Source of the DNA: an uncultured Bacilli bacterium
GTDB taxonomy: Bacteria; Bacillota_I; Bacilli_A; RF39; UBA660
Reading direction: 5' to 3'
DNA length: 34,746 nt
NCBI GenBank assembly: GCA_947581835.1
Contig: CANPVV010000010.1
Coordinates: 1-34,746, forward strand
Made by a program: the position numbers and the translations under genes. The notes beneath the pieces were generated by a model. It saw only the letters and a program-made list of their open reading frames with translations. It searched no databases and was not told the DNA's origin. The number at the start of each line of letters is the position of its first letter. The first letter of the stretch is position 1. Below are positions 13,771 to 22,832 of this stretch, in pieces.

Positions 13771-14304
13771 CTCATAATTATATATCCCATGAATTTTTTC
13801 TAGTACGTCTTCATCTGGCTGTTCTACTTGCCATTTAGAATCTACTTTTACTGTTTTAAATACCACATTATAACTAACTGTTTCATTCATTTTCTTCATC
13901 TGTTCTAACTTATAATCTAAATATTTTTCTTTATCATAAGCTCCATTAGTTAAAAACTTATCAGGATTATCATTTAAATAACTATTAGCGTCCTTTTGTG
14001 ATTTATATAAATCATAAACTGTAATTTTTACTGTAACATTCGCAGTATCTCCATTATAACTTTCATTTTCAATAATATAATTTATATCTCGGTACTGTCT
14101 TTTTAAAACCTCTTTATAATCTTCTTTCTGTTTATCATTTAACTCTTCTCTTTCCACCATCTCATCAATACTTTTTAATACCTCATCACTAAGTCCCTTA
14201 TAATCATTAAGATACTTTTCTACTACATCTGCTGCCTTATCATTATTACAAGAACAACCCACTAAAAATAATACACATATCAAACCTAAAATAATTTTTT
14301 TCAA
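13756..14304 (-). CDS. Putative lipoprotein
   Basis: 182 residues starting at TTG 14304. The signal sequence ends in the lipobox LVGC (Cys at about 17), so the protein is lipidated and exported. The body is acidic and helix-rich (about 25-75), followed by a beta-rich part with TANVTVKITVYD and SYNVVFKTVKVDSKW, a pattern of the NTF2-like/DUF4878 type of secreted domain. Family assignment is tentative. It has its own terminator and diverges from the EIIB-like gene. Confidence 0.75.
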   Translation of the reverse strand: MKKIILGLICVLFLVGCSCNNDKAADVVEKYLNDYKGLSDEVLKSIDEMVEREELNDKQKEDYKEVLKRQYRDINYIIENESYNGDTANVTVKITVYDLYKSQKDANSYLNDNPDKFLTNGAYDKEKYLDYKLEQMKKMNETVSYNVVFKTVKVDSKWQVEQPDEDVLEKIHGIYNYEESND

Positions 14305-14408
14305 ACCTAATCATTCCTTTATCCTTATTATGACACTCAAATCCTTAAATTATACGAAAAATGTTTTATTTATTTTAAATTTGTAGTATAATTAATTTAG
14401 GTGATAAT

Positions 14409-14726
14409 ATGGAAACATGGTTACAATATCTAATTATAGCAATAGTTCTATGTATTTTATGTCTAATAGTTTTAAAATTAACTAAAAGAGATTTTCGTAC
14501 TGAAGCCAATAAATTAATTACTTATCTTGGTGGTAAAGATAACATTATTAGTGCGGAAGCTAACATGAGTCGTTTTAAAGTTATATTAAAAGATATTTCT
14601 CTCGTAAATAAAGATGCGATTGAAAAACTAGGAGCTAAAGGTATCGTTGAAATTGATAATCAATTAAAGATAATCTTTGGTAAAGAAGCCCATCAATTAA
14701 AACATTATATTGATGATATAATCTAA
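14409..14726 (+). CDS. Membrane-anchored EIIB-like protein lacking the phospho-Cys
   Basis: 105 residues. One N-terminal span (about 5-24) is followed by a domain matching the glucose-type PTS EIIB fold: LGGKDNI, SRFKV, LGAKGIVEI and IIFGKEAHQL align with the corresponding PtsG segments. At the active site, where EIIB has DACITRLR with the phosphorylated Cys, this protein reads EANMSRFK with Asn52 at the Cys position. It therefore cannot carry phosphate in the usual way. TATAAT at 14387-14392 and AGGTGATA lie upstream. A regulatory or structural role is inferred. It is monocistronic. Confidence 0.7.
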   Translation: METWLQYLIIAIVLCILCLIVLKLTKRDFRTEANKLITYLGGKDNIISAEANMSRFKVILKDISLVNKDAIEKLGAKGIVEIDNQLKIIFGKEAHQLKHYIDDII

Positions 14727-14727
14727 T

Positions 14728-14751
14728 TCTTCCATAAAAGGAAGTTTTTTT
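14728..14751 (+). terminator. Terminator of the EIIB-like gene
   Basis: CTTCC/GGAAG stem with ATAAAA loop, then TTTTTTTATTTT. It lies just past the convergent truB stop but has no T tract in that direction. Confidence 0.85.
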
Positions 14752-15601
14752 ATTTTACCATTATAAATGGTCTGTATTCAGCATCCTTTTTTTGATATAA
14801 AGCCACTTCTTCCCCCTTATAAGTAAAAAGTATTAAATCCTCTAAAAAATCATTATCTATCTTATTTCCATTAAAAACCTTTTTACCAAACTCATCATCT
14901 CTAATCTCATATTCTCTAACCTTTAAAATATCTTTAATACTTAAAACTTTATAATTTCCTTTTTTAATATCCTCTAAAGTATAAGCATCTTCCAACCTAA
15001 AATTACCCTGTTTAATTCTAACCAAACTATTCATAGTTCCAACAGTTCCTAATTTTTCACATATATCTCTTATTAAACTTCTAATATAAGTTCCTTTCTC
15101 TACTTTTACTCGAAATCTAATAATATCTCCCTTTAAACTCAATAATTCTATTTCTTCTATTCTAACATTTTTAATCGGAAGTTCAACCTTTTTCTTCTCT
15201 CTCGCATACTGATATAATCTCTTACCATCAACTTTTATCGCGGAATATAAAGGTACTTCCATATGATATTCTCCTAAAAACGATTCTAATACTTCTCTTA
15301 CCTTTTCTTTATCTACCAAAAAATCTTTTTTCTCTAATACTTCTCCTGTAATATCTAAAGTATCTGTCTTAATCCCTAATTTTATTTCCGCAATATACTC
15401 TTTATCTAAAGCTGTTAAAACATTACCTAACTTAGTATATTTACCCACTAAAACAACAAGAACACCTGAAGCAATGGGGTCAAGTGTTCCTGTATGTCCT
15501 ATTTTTTTATTATTAAATACTTTACATAAAATATTAACGATATCTCTTGAAGTATAATTAACCTCTTTATTTACTAAGACTATTCCTTTATTCATTTTCA
15601 T
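14750..15601 (-). CDS. truB: tRNA pseudouridine-55 synthase TruB
   Basis: 283 residues. The catalytic Asp lies in GHTGTLDPIASGVL (residues 36-49), and the conserved KVDGKRLYQYAR and GTYIRSLIRD motifs follow. The enzyme makes pseudouridine 55 in the tRNA T loop. It is the last gene of the nusA-infB operon and overlaps rbfA by 14 bases; ATG 15601 and ATG 15595 are both possible starts. Confidence 0.96.
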   Translation of the reverse strand: MKMNKGIVLVNKEVNYTSRDIVNILCKVFNNKKIGHTGTLDPIASGVLVVLVGKYTKLGNVLTALDKEYIAEIKLGIKTDTLDITGEVLEKKDFLVDKEKVREVLESFLGEYHMEVPLYSAIKVDGKRLYQYAREKKKVELPIKNVRIEEIELLSLKGDIIRFRVKVEKGTYIRSLIRDICEKLGTVGTMNSLVRIKQGNFRLEDAYTLEDIKKGNYKVLSIKDILKVREYEIRDDEFGKKVFNGNKIDNDFLEDLILFTYKGEEVALYQKKDAEYRPFIMVK

Positions 15602-15932
15602 GTATCTCTTTTATAATATTTTCTATTCTTTTGGCATATTCAATTGAAGTATCATAAACAAATTCTAATTCTGGAGTATGTCTTAAATCTAATCTTAAAG
15701 CTAACTCTGTTCTTATAAAAGAACTTGCTTCATTTACTTCTTTTTCTAATCTTTCTTTTGGTAAATCACTTAAAGAAGTAAAATAAACTTTCGCATAACT
15801 TAAATCTTTCGATACTCTAGCATCCGTAATTGTAATCGTCTTTAGTATTTCATCACGAGCTTCTTCAAATAAAATTTCACTTATAACCCGTACCATATCT
15901 GAGGCAATCTTTGCTAATTTATAGCTCGCCAT
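15588..15932 (-). CDS. rbfA: Ribosome-binding factor A
   Basis: A 114-residue KH-like protein that binds immature 30S subunits. Recognisable by the opening YKLAKIASDMVRVISEIL and by LDLRHTPELEFVYDTSIEYA near the end. Its ATG overlaps the infB stop (TAATG). Confidence 0.95.
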   Translation of the reverse strand: MASYKLAKIASDMVRVISEILFEEARDEILKTITITDARVSKDLSYAKVYFTSLSDLPKERLEKEVNEASSFIRTELALRLDLRHTPELEFVYDTSIEYAKRIENIIKEIHENE

Positions 15933-18034
15933 TATCTTTTCACCTCAACCATTTGATAGCACTCGATTATATCATTTTCTTTTATATCACTATAATTTTC
16001 TAAAGTTATTCCACATTCAAATCCTTTTTTAACTTCTCTAACACTTGTTTTCTCTCTTTGAATAGAAGCAATTTTACCATCATAAACTATTAAGCCATCT
16101 CTAATAACTCTTGCTTGCGCATTATTTTTAACTACTCCCTCAACTACATAAGAACCCGCTATATTTCCTACTTTTGAAAATTTAAATATTTTTCTAATCT
16201 CGGCACTTCCTAAAATCTGTTCCTCATATTCTGGATCAAGCATACCTTTCATAGCAAGTTCAATTTCCTCAATACATTTATAAATAACTGTATAAAGTCT
16301 TATATCTACATTATATTCTTTCGCCATCTCTTTAGTCGCAGTTGAAGGACTAACATTAAATCCAATAATTATCGCATTTGATGCATTTGCTAAAACTACG
16401 TCACTTTCAGTAATAGTTCCAATTCCTGAACGAATAACATTTACTTTAACCCCTTCTACATTTATTTTAAGTAAACTATTCTTAACAGCCTCCTCAGACC
16501 CTCTTCCATCAGTTTTTAATACCACATTTATTTCTTTAACTCCTTCATTTATCTTACTAAATAAATCATCTAAAGAAATAATATCTCTTTTATATTTATT
16601 CTCTTTTTGATGGATAGCTCTTTTTAAAGCAACTTCTTTAGCTTCTTTTTCGGTTTCAAAAGCCATAAATTTATCGCCCGCACTTGGATTTTCATTTAAA
16701 CCCGTAATTTCTACTGGAGTTCCTGGATGAGCCATTGTAATGCTTTCTCCTAAATCGTTTCTCATAGTTCTTACTTTCCCAAAAGTTGTTCCCACTACGA
16801 CTGGATCTCCTAATCTCAATGTACCATTTAAAATAAGTAAACTAGCCACTCCTCCAATATTTTTATCTTGTCTTGACTCAATTACTGATCCTACGGCATA
16901 TCTTGCGGGATTAGCTTTAAGTTCTCTCATTTCACTAATAAGTAAAATTGCCTCTAATAATTTATCTACACCTTCACCAGTTTTAGCTGATAAATCAATA
17001 AATGGATAATCTCCACCCCATTCCTCTGGGGTAATTCCAATCTCAGCCATCTCTGTTCTAATTTTTTCTTTATTTGCTCCTGGTTTATCAATCTTATTTA
17101 CTGCTACAATTATTGGTACATTTGCTTGTTTTGCATGTTCCACTGCTTCTTTAGTTTGAGGCATAACTCCATCATCAGCCGCCACAATTATAATAACAAT
17201 ATCGGTAACACTAGCCCCTCTAGCTCGCATCTCTGTAAAAGCCGCATGACCTGGTGTATCAATAAATGTTATCGCCTCATTCTGGTATTTAATCTGATAA
17301 GCTCCAATCGCTTGAGTTATTCCTCCACTTTCTGTATCAACTACGTGTGAATCTCTAATATAATCTAAAAGAGTAGTTTTACCATGATCAACATGACCCA
17401 TTATAGTTACAATTGGTGGTCTTTTAACTAAATCCTCTGGCTTATCAATAATTTCATATTCTTCAAAGTTAGCTACGTCTTGCGTTTCTTCTCTCTTCAA
17501 AGTTTTATTATACTCTAAAGCCATTATCTCAGCATTTTCAAAATCTATTGAATTATTTAAAGCAAGCATAAGTCCCATACTCATTAACTTTTTAATAATA
17601 TCTGTTCCACTTATATTAAGAGCACTAGCTAAATCTCCAACTGTCATGCCTTCCTTATAAATAATAACTTTATCATCTTTTGTATTCTTCATAAGCTTAT
17701 CTTTATTTTTATACATTTCTTTTCTAAGCTTTGAATAATCATTAATTTCATTAGAATCTTTTTTCTTCTTTAACTTTTGTTTTTTATCAGTTGTATTAAT
17801 ATTTTTAGTAATATTTGAACTCTCAACAATCGCATCTACTACCTCATCAATTGTATCTTCATCTTCAAATGTTTCATCTTCGGTAATTAAATTAATCGCA
17901 TTATCTAATATTATTACGTCATCATCAGTTAAAAAATCATCTCCACTTTTAACTTCAATTCCTAAATCAATACACTTCTTAATCACTTCTGCAACACTTA
18001 AATTAACATCAATCGCATATTCTTTAACTGTCAT
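15932..18034 (-). CDS. infB: Translation initiation factor IF-2
   Basis: 700 residues. A short N-terminal IF2_N motif, a Lys-rich linker and a second IF2_N domain (about 125-180) precede the GTPase: G1 GHVDHGKTT, G3 DTPGHAAF, G4 NKID, G5 SAK. Domains II to IV follow, ending in the fMet-tRNA binding part (GFECGITLENYSDI). It brings initiator tRNA to the 30S subunit. Plus-strand frames inside the gene are shadows. In the operon, ylxQ, which often sits between rnpM and infB, is missing. Confidence 0.97.
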   Translation of the reverse strand: MTVKEYAIDVNLSVAEVIKKCIDLGIEVKSGDDFLTDDDVIILDNAINLITEDETFEDEDTIDEVVDAIVESSNITKNINTTDKKQKLKKKKDSNEINDYSKLRKEMYKNKDKLMKNTKDDKVIIYKEGMTVGDLASALNISGTDIIKKLMSMGLMLALNNSIDFENAEIMALEYNKTLKREETQDVANFEEYEIIDKPEDLVKRPPIVTIMGHVDHGKTTLLDYIRDSHVVDTESGGITQAIGAYQIKYQNEAITFIDTPGHAAFTEMRARGASVTDIVIIIVAADDGVMPQTKEAVEHAKQANVPIIVAVNKIDKPGANKEKIRTEMAEIGITPEEWGGDYPFIDLSAKTGEGVDKLLEAILLISEMRELKANPARYAVGSVIESRQDKNIGGVASLLILNGTLRLGDPVVVGTTFGKVRTMRNDLGESITMAHPGTPVEITGLNENPSAGDKFMAFETEKEAKEVALKRAIHQKENKYKRDIISLDDLFSKINEGVKEINVVLKTDGRGSEEAVKNSLLKINVEGVKVNVIRSGIGTITESDVVLANASNAIIIGFNVSPSTATKEMAKEYNVDIRLYTVIYKCIEEIELAMKGMLDPEYEEQILGSAEIRKIFKFSKVGNIAGSYVVEGVVKNNAQARVIRDGLIVYDGKIASIQREKTSVREVKKGFECGITLENYSDIKENDIIECYQMVEVKR

Positions 18035-18054
18035 ATTAATTCCTCCTTTTATTT

Positions 18055-18315
18055 TTATTTCAAAACTTTTAGAGCTTCCTCATAAACTTCCTTCGGTATC
18101 TCTACATTTAATATTCTATCTAATACTTTATTATTTTGAGCTTTTTTTATGACTTCTTCATCTTTTTTTAAATATGCTCCTCGCCCATTAGCTTTCCCAC
18201 TTAAATCAACAATAACTTCCCCAGAAGGTGTCCTAACAATTCTTAATAGATCTCTTTTATCTAACTTTTCTTTTGTAATAACACAAGTCCTCATTGGTAT
18301 TTTCTTAATCTTCAT
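18055..18315 (-). CDS. rnpM: YlxR/RnpM family RNA-binding protein
   Basis: 86 residues with RTCVITKEKLDKRDLLRIVRT and the signature GKANGRGAYLKK of the DUF448/YlxR family. The B. subtilis homologue (RnpM) binds and modulates RNase P. AGGTGAGG precedes the ATG. The position between nusA and infB is standard. The RNase P RNA gene itself is at the right edge of this window. Confidence 0.93.
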   Translation of the reverse strand: MKIKKIPMRTCVITKEKLDKRDLLRIVRTPSGEVIVDLSGKANGRGAYLKKDEEVIKKAQNNKVLDRILNVEIPKEVYEEALKVLK

Positions 18316-18331
18316 AACCTCACCTGTTTAT

Positions 18332-19444
18332 TTATCTATTACCCTCTTCATTTATTTCTTGCATTGTTTTAACACTTATCTTATATTTTGTTAATTTACT
18401 TGCTAACCTAATATTATTTCCTGCTTTTCCAATTGCTAAAGCAAGTTCTTTTTCATCAACTACTGCCAAAGCCTCTTTCTTTATTGAATCTGTAATATTT
18501 ACAATCGCATTCTTAGCTGGACTTAAAGCATTCTTTATATATTCTTCTGGAATATCACTATATAATACTACGTCTACTTTCTCTCCATTAAGTTCCTTTA
18601 AAATATTAGCAATTCTTGAACCTCTCTCCCCAATACAAGTTCCTATCGCATCAATTCTTTCATTTGTACTAGATACTGCTACTTTACTTCTTACTCCTGC
18701 CTCTCTTACACAAGCATGCATAATTAAAGTTCCATCTTGTAATTCAGGAATTTCAAGTTCAAATAATCTCTTAACAAATCCATAATGTTTTCTTGAAAGT
18801 AAAATAAGTGGTCCTTTGGTATTATTCTCAATTTTTGTTACATAAACCCGAATATTAGAACCCATCTTAATAGCCTCACCTGGAATAATTTCTGATTTTG
18901 GTAATATTCCTCTTGTTCTTCCAAAATCAATATAATAATTCTTCTTATCTTCCATAGCTACTATTCCTAGTAACATTTCATCTTGTTTATCTTTAAACTC
19001 TTCAATAATACTATTCTTTTCAGCTTCTCTTATCTTTTGAGTTAAAACTTGTTTAGCCGTTGCTGCCGCAACTCTTCCAAAATCTTTAGGTGTTACCTCA
19101 TATTCAATTGTCTCACCCACTTTTATTCCTGGCACCATTTCCTCTGCTTGTTCCAAAATTATTTGAGCATCAGGATTTATTGCTGGTGGTATCTTCACTA
19201 CATTTCCTTCTTCATCTACTTCTTCACTACCAAAATCAACGTCTTCAACCACAATTAAATAAGAATAAATCTTAATTTCTCCTGTTTCTCTATTAATTTC
19301 TACTCTTGCATTAGTTTTACTATCAAAATTCTTTTTATAAGCGGTAAGTAAAGCTTGTTCCATTCCCTCAAAAACAATATCCTCACTTATTCCTTTTTCT
19401 TTTACTATATTTTTTACTGCTTTAATGAATTCCTCACTATTCAT
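18332..19444 (-). CDS. nusA: Transcription factor NusA
   Basis: About 370 residues, the usual Firmicutes length without C-terminal acidic repeats. N-terminal RNA-polymerase domain, S1 domain (about 135-200), then KH1 and KH2 with GERGSRI and GKAGNNIRLA. It controls pausing and termination. ATG 19444 follows GAGGTGA and overlaps the rimP stop by 8 bases; the frame runs further upstream, but that part is the rimP coding end and ribosome site. Confidence 0.96.
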   Translation of the reverse strand: MNSEEFIKAVKNIVKEKGISEDIVFEGMEQALLTAYKKNFDSKTNARVEINRETGEIKIYSYLIVVEDVDFGSEEVDEEGNVVKIPPAINPDAQIILEQAEEMVPGIKVGETIEYEVTPKDFGRVAAATAKQVLTQKIREAEKNSIIEEFKDKQDEMLLGIVAMEDKKNYYIDFGRTRGILPKSEIIPGEAIKMGSNIRVYVTKIENNTKGPLILLSRKHYGFVKRLFELEIPELQDGTLIMHACVREAGVRSKVAVSSTNERIDAIGTCIGERGSRIANILKELNGEKVDVVLYSDIPEEYIKNALSPAKNAIVNITDSIKKEALAVVDEKELALAIGKAGNNIRLASKLTKYKISVKTMQEINEEGNR

Positions 19445-19700
19445 TATCTTCACCTCTTTCTTTTGATACAACGTCTAAAATATATGCCTCATCCGTTAAA
19501 TCATAATCATCTACTACGGGATTAATTATATTTGTAGCCTCAACAATTTGCTCTAAATCAATTCCTCCCACTTTATCTAATACAACTGATAAAACATTAT
19601 AATTTCCACTATTTTTTTGATAAGTAACACTATCAACAATTATTTCTTTCTCTTTTAAAACTTCTTTAATTTTTTCTTTTAATATCTCTAAAGACTTCAA
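19437..19700 (-). CDS. rimP: RimP-like ribosome maturation factor, N-terminal domain only
   Basis: 87 residues from TTG 19700, which follows AAGGGTGA. The sequence matches the first RimP domain: helix, beta strands with SVVLDKVGGIDLEQIVEATNI and the final DVVSKERGEDNE. The C-terminal SH3-like domain (another 60-70 residues in B. subtilis) is absent. The nusA start overlaps the stop, so the short form is not an assembly edge. RimP helps early 30S assembly. First gene of the operon. Confidence 0.8.
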   Translation of the reverse strand: MKSLEILKEKIKEVLKEKEIIVDSVTYQKNSGNYNVLSVVLDKVGGIDLEQIVEATNIINPVVDDYDLTDEAYILDVVSKERGEDNE

Positions 19701-19717
19701 AAAATCACCCTTTCACA

Positions 19718-19748
19718 TAATAATAAAAGTGGGAAATTATGCCCACTT
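19718..19748 (-). terminator. Leader attenuator before rimP
   Basis: AAGTGGG/CCCACTT, a 7-bp stem with an 8-base loop, is followed by TTATTATTAT. It begins about 10 bases after the predicted transcription start and ends about 20 bases before rimP, so it would stop transcription before the operon. Confidence 0.7.
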
Positions 19749-19764
19749 AAAATCTGTCAAAAAT

Positions 19765-19792
19765 ATTATATCATAAAATATCTAATTGTCAA
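19765..19792 (-). promoter_or_regulatory. Promoter of rimP-nusA-infB operon
   Basis: TTGACA (19792-19787) and TATAAT (19770-19765) are 16 bases apart, with extended -10 TGA. Predicted start near 19758. Confidence 0.88.
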
Positions 19793-19901
19793 AAGTATTT
19801 TTACTTAAATTTTAAATTTATCTTGTTTATTTCAATTAATAAAACATTTATATATAAAAAAGTAATTCTAATCATACATAAGCTAATAATATAAGAAATG
19901 A

Positions 19902-20306
19902 CTAACCCTGCCCCATTGTAATCAAAGACCAATCCAAATTTTTATATAATTTACCATAATAAGCAGTATAATAATAATAAGTTTCATCTTTAGAAAATGT
20001 CATGCTATCTCCTTCACATTTAAAAGTAAAATTAATTACCATAATATCATAATATTCTACGTCTTCCCAATCTTTTATATTTTGATTAACACTATCATAA
20101 TCAATTGTTAATAAACGACAATTTGTGAAACTAGTAAATTCTTTTTTGATCTTTTTTATAACTCTCTCAATATCTTTTTCTTCATGAGTATTACTAGTAT
20201 TATTAATATTTATTTTAGCATCTTTAGTTATACCAGAATTAAAACAACCAGTCGAAACTAAAACTAATAAAATACCAATTAATAGTAATATATAATTTTT
20301 TTTCAT
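19902..20306 (-). CDS. Putative lipoprotein
   Basis: 134 residues with a lipoprotein signal ending STGC (Cys about 21), then a Lys/Glu-rich helix and a beta-rich C-terminal half with Tyr clusters (YYYYTAYYG). I recognise no family. Nothing in the flanks ties it to the nusA operon or to the three-repeat gene upstream. Confidence 0.7.
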   Translation of the reverse strand: MKKNYILLLIGILLVLVSTGCFNSGITKDAKININNTSNTHEEKDIERVIKKIKKEFTSFTNCRLLTIDYDSVNQNIKDWEDVEYYDIMVINFTFKCEGDSMTFSKDETYYYYTAYYGKLYKNLDWSLITMGQG

Positions 20307-20401
20307 AAATAACTTCCTAATCTATATTATTATATAGTATATCATAAAAAAGCTTATCCTCTAACTCCATTAACAAAAATACTTTCACCTATACTCTAAA
20401 T

Positions 20402-21538
20402 TTATCTCTTACTCTTATCCTTTGTTACTTCTAAATTAAGTTCTTTACTATACAAATACAACTGATAATATAATTTACTAAGTATCTTATCTTCTGCTAA
20501 ATTATACTTAATATACTTATCATAAAATACATTTACCTGTTCATTTACTCCTAACATTAAATCTCTAAGTATTTCATTAATCTTTAAATTCAAATTATTC
20601 TGTTTAATCTTTGCCTCTATCATTGTTAAATAATATTGATATACCTGAAAATCTGTAGCACTTACCAATTTTAAAATATAATAATATAAAGCTACACTTG
20701 CATCTTTAGAATCTTTTGCTTTCCAAATATTTAATTCTTCCATATTTATTGGTAATTTTTCTACGTCTTCTCCAAATATCGCATAATACTTATTTAATAC
20801 GTCTTCAACAAACATTCCATTTTCATCTTTTAATAAACTATATTTAAAAGGTTTATTATCTTTATGATAATCACTTTCATCTAAAAACTTAACTAAATAA
20901 TTTGCTTCACTTTCTTTTACTGTCTTAGCATTCGGATAATTCTTTGGCCATTCAATATAAGTTCGACAATATTTTCTAATATCTCTTACTCTAGCTAATA
21001 CAAAGTCTCTAGTTCCTTCCTTTGGTTTATAATATCTCTTATATAAATTTTTTAAAACACTATGAACTTCTTCTCCATTAATAACTAAATCTCTATATAA
21101 AAAAGCTTTTCTATCATCCCATCTAAACCGTACTTCTTCTAACCAATCTACTAACTTTTTAGCTTCCTTTTTTACTTCTTGAGAAACTTCCATATTATTA
21201 CTAGGAAACATATTATACTCCGCACAAAACTCTCTAATTCTTTTTAAATATTCTTCTACTTTTATTCTATTTAAAGTATTTTTCTCCCACTTTTTATAAG
21301 TCTCGTCTAATACTTCTTTTGTACTTCTCCCATCCGGCATCATTATATGACCATAAACAAAAGTTAAATTTCCCTTTCTATAACAAGTTCTTGTAAGCCA
21401 GTTATAATATAAATTACCCGCGATTTCATCATCATTTCTCGGTTTAGGAACATAATTTGGCCACATACCATTTCGATTAGCCCAATCTACAATATCATTT
21501 ACCCTTCTAATAACTTTACTTGTATCCATACTAGCCAT
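20402..21538 (-). CDS. Unknown protein with three tandem repeats
   Basis: 378 residues. Three divergent units of about 80-90 residues start near 7, 94 and 180. Each opens with a helix and an aromatic-Pro pair (IVDWANRNGMWPN, IREFCAEYNMFPSN, IRKYCRTYIEWPKN), then has a WLxxxxxR/LVKFLDE helix and ends before KxxYKKW-like ends (ETYKKW, LYKRYY, KYYAIF). The last 130 residues are helical and unrelated. The unit recalls helicase-associated (HA) domains in size and Trp pattern, but I cannot confirm that. No signal peptide. AGGTGG precedes the ATG by 7 bases. Function unknown. Confidence 0.7.
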   Translation of the reverse strand: MASMDTSKVIRRVNDIVDWANRNGMWPNYVPKPRNDDEIAGNLYYNWLTRTCYRKGNLTFVYGHIMMPDGRSTKEVLDETYKKWEKNTLNRIKVEEYLKRIREFCAEYNMFPSNNMEVSQEVKKEAKKLVDWLEEVRFRWDDRKAFLYRDLVINGEEVHSVLKNLYKRYYKPKEGTRDFVLARVRDIRKYCRTYIEWPKNYPNAKTVKESEANYLVKFLDESDYHKDNKPFKYSLLKDENGMFVEDVLNKYYAIFGEDVEKLPINMEELNIWKAKDSKDASVALYYYILKLVSATDFQVYQYYLTMIEAKIKQNNLNLKINEILRDLMLGVNEQVNVFYDKYIKYNLAEDKILSKLYYQLYLYSKELNLEVTKDKSKR

Positions 21539-21618
21539 TTTTTATCCACCTATTTATAATATTACCACAAAATAACTCCTCTTAAAATAATATTTCCTAA
21601 AAATTTTCTTACTTTACT

Positions 21619-21644
21619 AAAAAAACTCTAGTTAGTTACTAAAG
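21619..21644 (-). terminator. Terminator of the engB-exonuclease pair
   Basis: CTTTAGT/ACTAGAG stem (one G-U) containing the stop codon, followed by seven T on the minus strand. Confidence 0.8.
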
Positions 21645-22170
21645 CTTTCTTCTTACAATATTGATAAACATAATTAGTTGTTTTACAATCTTCTATACTT
21701 CTGTGAGAACCAAAATCTAACTTAAAATATTTCTTTAATGTCTCTAACTTACAATTATAAGCCTTTGGTATATATTTTCGTGCTAAAACTACGGTATCTA
21801 AATTAGTATTCTTAATCATTGGTAACTCTAACCTTTTAATAAATTCTTCAATAAAAGATAAATCAAAACTTGAATTATGAGCAACCAAAGGTAAATCTTC
21901 AATAAAACTAATAAATTTAGGCATAGCCTCTTCTATTGTTACCGCATTCTTTACCATTTCATCATCAATTCCTGTTATCTCTGTTATTTTATCAGGAATT
22001 AAAGCCTTAGGTTTAACTAAAATATCTAATTCTTCAATCAATTCATTATTACGATATTTTAAAGCTCCAATTTCAATTATCTCACAAACCTCCGGATTAA
22101 AACCCGTTGTTTCTAAATCAAAAACAACATAATCATCTACTAAATTCTTTTCCACATTTTCTACTATCAT
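21628..22170 (-). CDS. DEDDh-family 3'-5' exonuclease
   Basis: 180 residues. Exo I DLETTG (about 18-23), Exo II AHNSSFDLSF (about 97-106) and Exo III HRSIED (about 155-160) give the DEDDh metal site. This is the DnaQ/PolC-exonuclease fold as a stand-alone protein, so it could proofread, trim RNA or act in repair. The ATG overlaps the engB stop (ATGA), so it is co-translated with a ribosome-assembly GTPase. Confidence 0.88.
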   Translation of the reverse strand: MIVENVEKNLVDDYVVFDLETTGFNPEVCEIIEIGALKYRNNELIEELDILVKPKALIPDKITEITGIDDEMVKNAVTIEEAMPKFISFIEDLPLVAHNSSFDLSFIEEFIKRLELPMIKNTNLDTVVLARKYIPKAYNCKLETLKKYFKLDFGSHRSIEDCKTTNYVYQYCKKKALVTN

Positions 22171-22748
22171 AATAAACTTTCTATAAGTCCATAAACTTCT
22201 TCTCTTCCTTTTTTGGTTACTGTTGAAAAAGTTATAAACTCTTCCTCCTCTTCTAAATTTAATGCTTCTCTAATAATCTTATCTTGCTTATCTCTTGCAC
22301 TTTTCTTAACTTTATCATATTTGGTTGCTACTAACTTAACTTTCAAATTATAAAATTTCAAAAATTCATACATTAATACGTCATCATCACTTGGTCGATG
22401 GCGATAATCAATAAGCATAAACACACATTTTAAGTCTTCTCGACTTTTAATATATCCCTCAATCATAGCTCCAAACTTTTTTTGTTTCTCAGCACTTACT
22501 CCTGCATATCCATAACCAGGAACATCCACTAAATAAAAACTATTATTTACTAAATAAAAATTCAAAGTCTGAGTTTTCCCTGGTTTTGAAGAAGTATGGG
22601 CAAAATTCTTTCTATTTATAATTGTATTAATAAAACTTGATTTTCCGACATTACTTCTTCCTACCAACAAAAATTCTGGTCGCCTATCAGTTGGATATTG
22701 ACTCATTCTAACTGCAATACTTGCTAATTCTACATTATTAATTTGCAT
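22167..22748 (-). CDS. engB: Ribosome biogenesis GTPase EngB/YsxC
   Basis: 193 residues. G1 GRSNVGKSS, G2 region SSKPGKTQT, G3 DVPGYG and G4 TKYDK are all present. The enzyme is needed for 50S assembly. It is first in a two-gene unit with the DEDDh exonuclease. In many Firmicutes engB lies beside clpX or lon; neither is here. Confidence 0.96.
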   Translation of the reverse strand: MQINNVELASIAVRMSQYPTDRRPEFLLVGRSNVGKSSFINTIINRKNFAHTSSKPGKTQTLNFYLVNNSFYLVDVPGYGYAGVSAEKQKKFGAMIEGYIKSREDLKCVFMLIDYRHRPSDDDVLMYEFLKFYNLKVKLVATKYDKVKKSARDKQDKIIREALNLEEEEEFITFSTVTKKGREEVYGLIESLL

Positions 22749-22832
22749 AACTGCATCACCAATACCATTATATTATATTTTAGTAGTTTTTGCAAATAGT
22801 GCGAATAAAATTATATAGATAAGGAGGAATTT

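Noticed and set aside
16740-17350. Plus-strand frames inside infB
   Set aside because: Shadows of a strongly conserved gene on the other strand, with no ribosome sites.
19049-19275. Two plus-strand frames inside nusA
   Set aside because: They overlap each other and the conserved NusA coding region and have no recognisable product.
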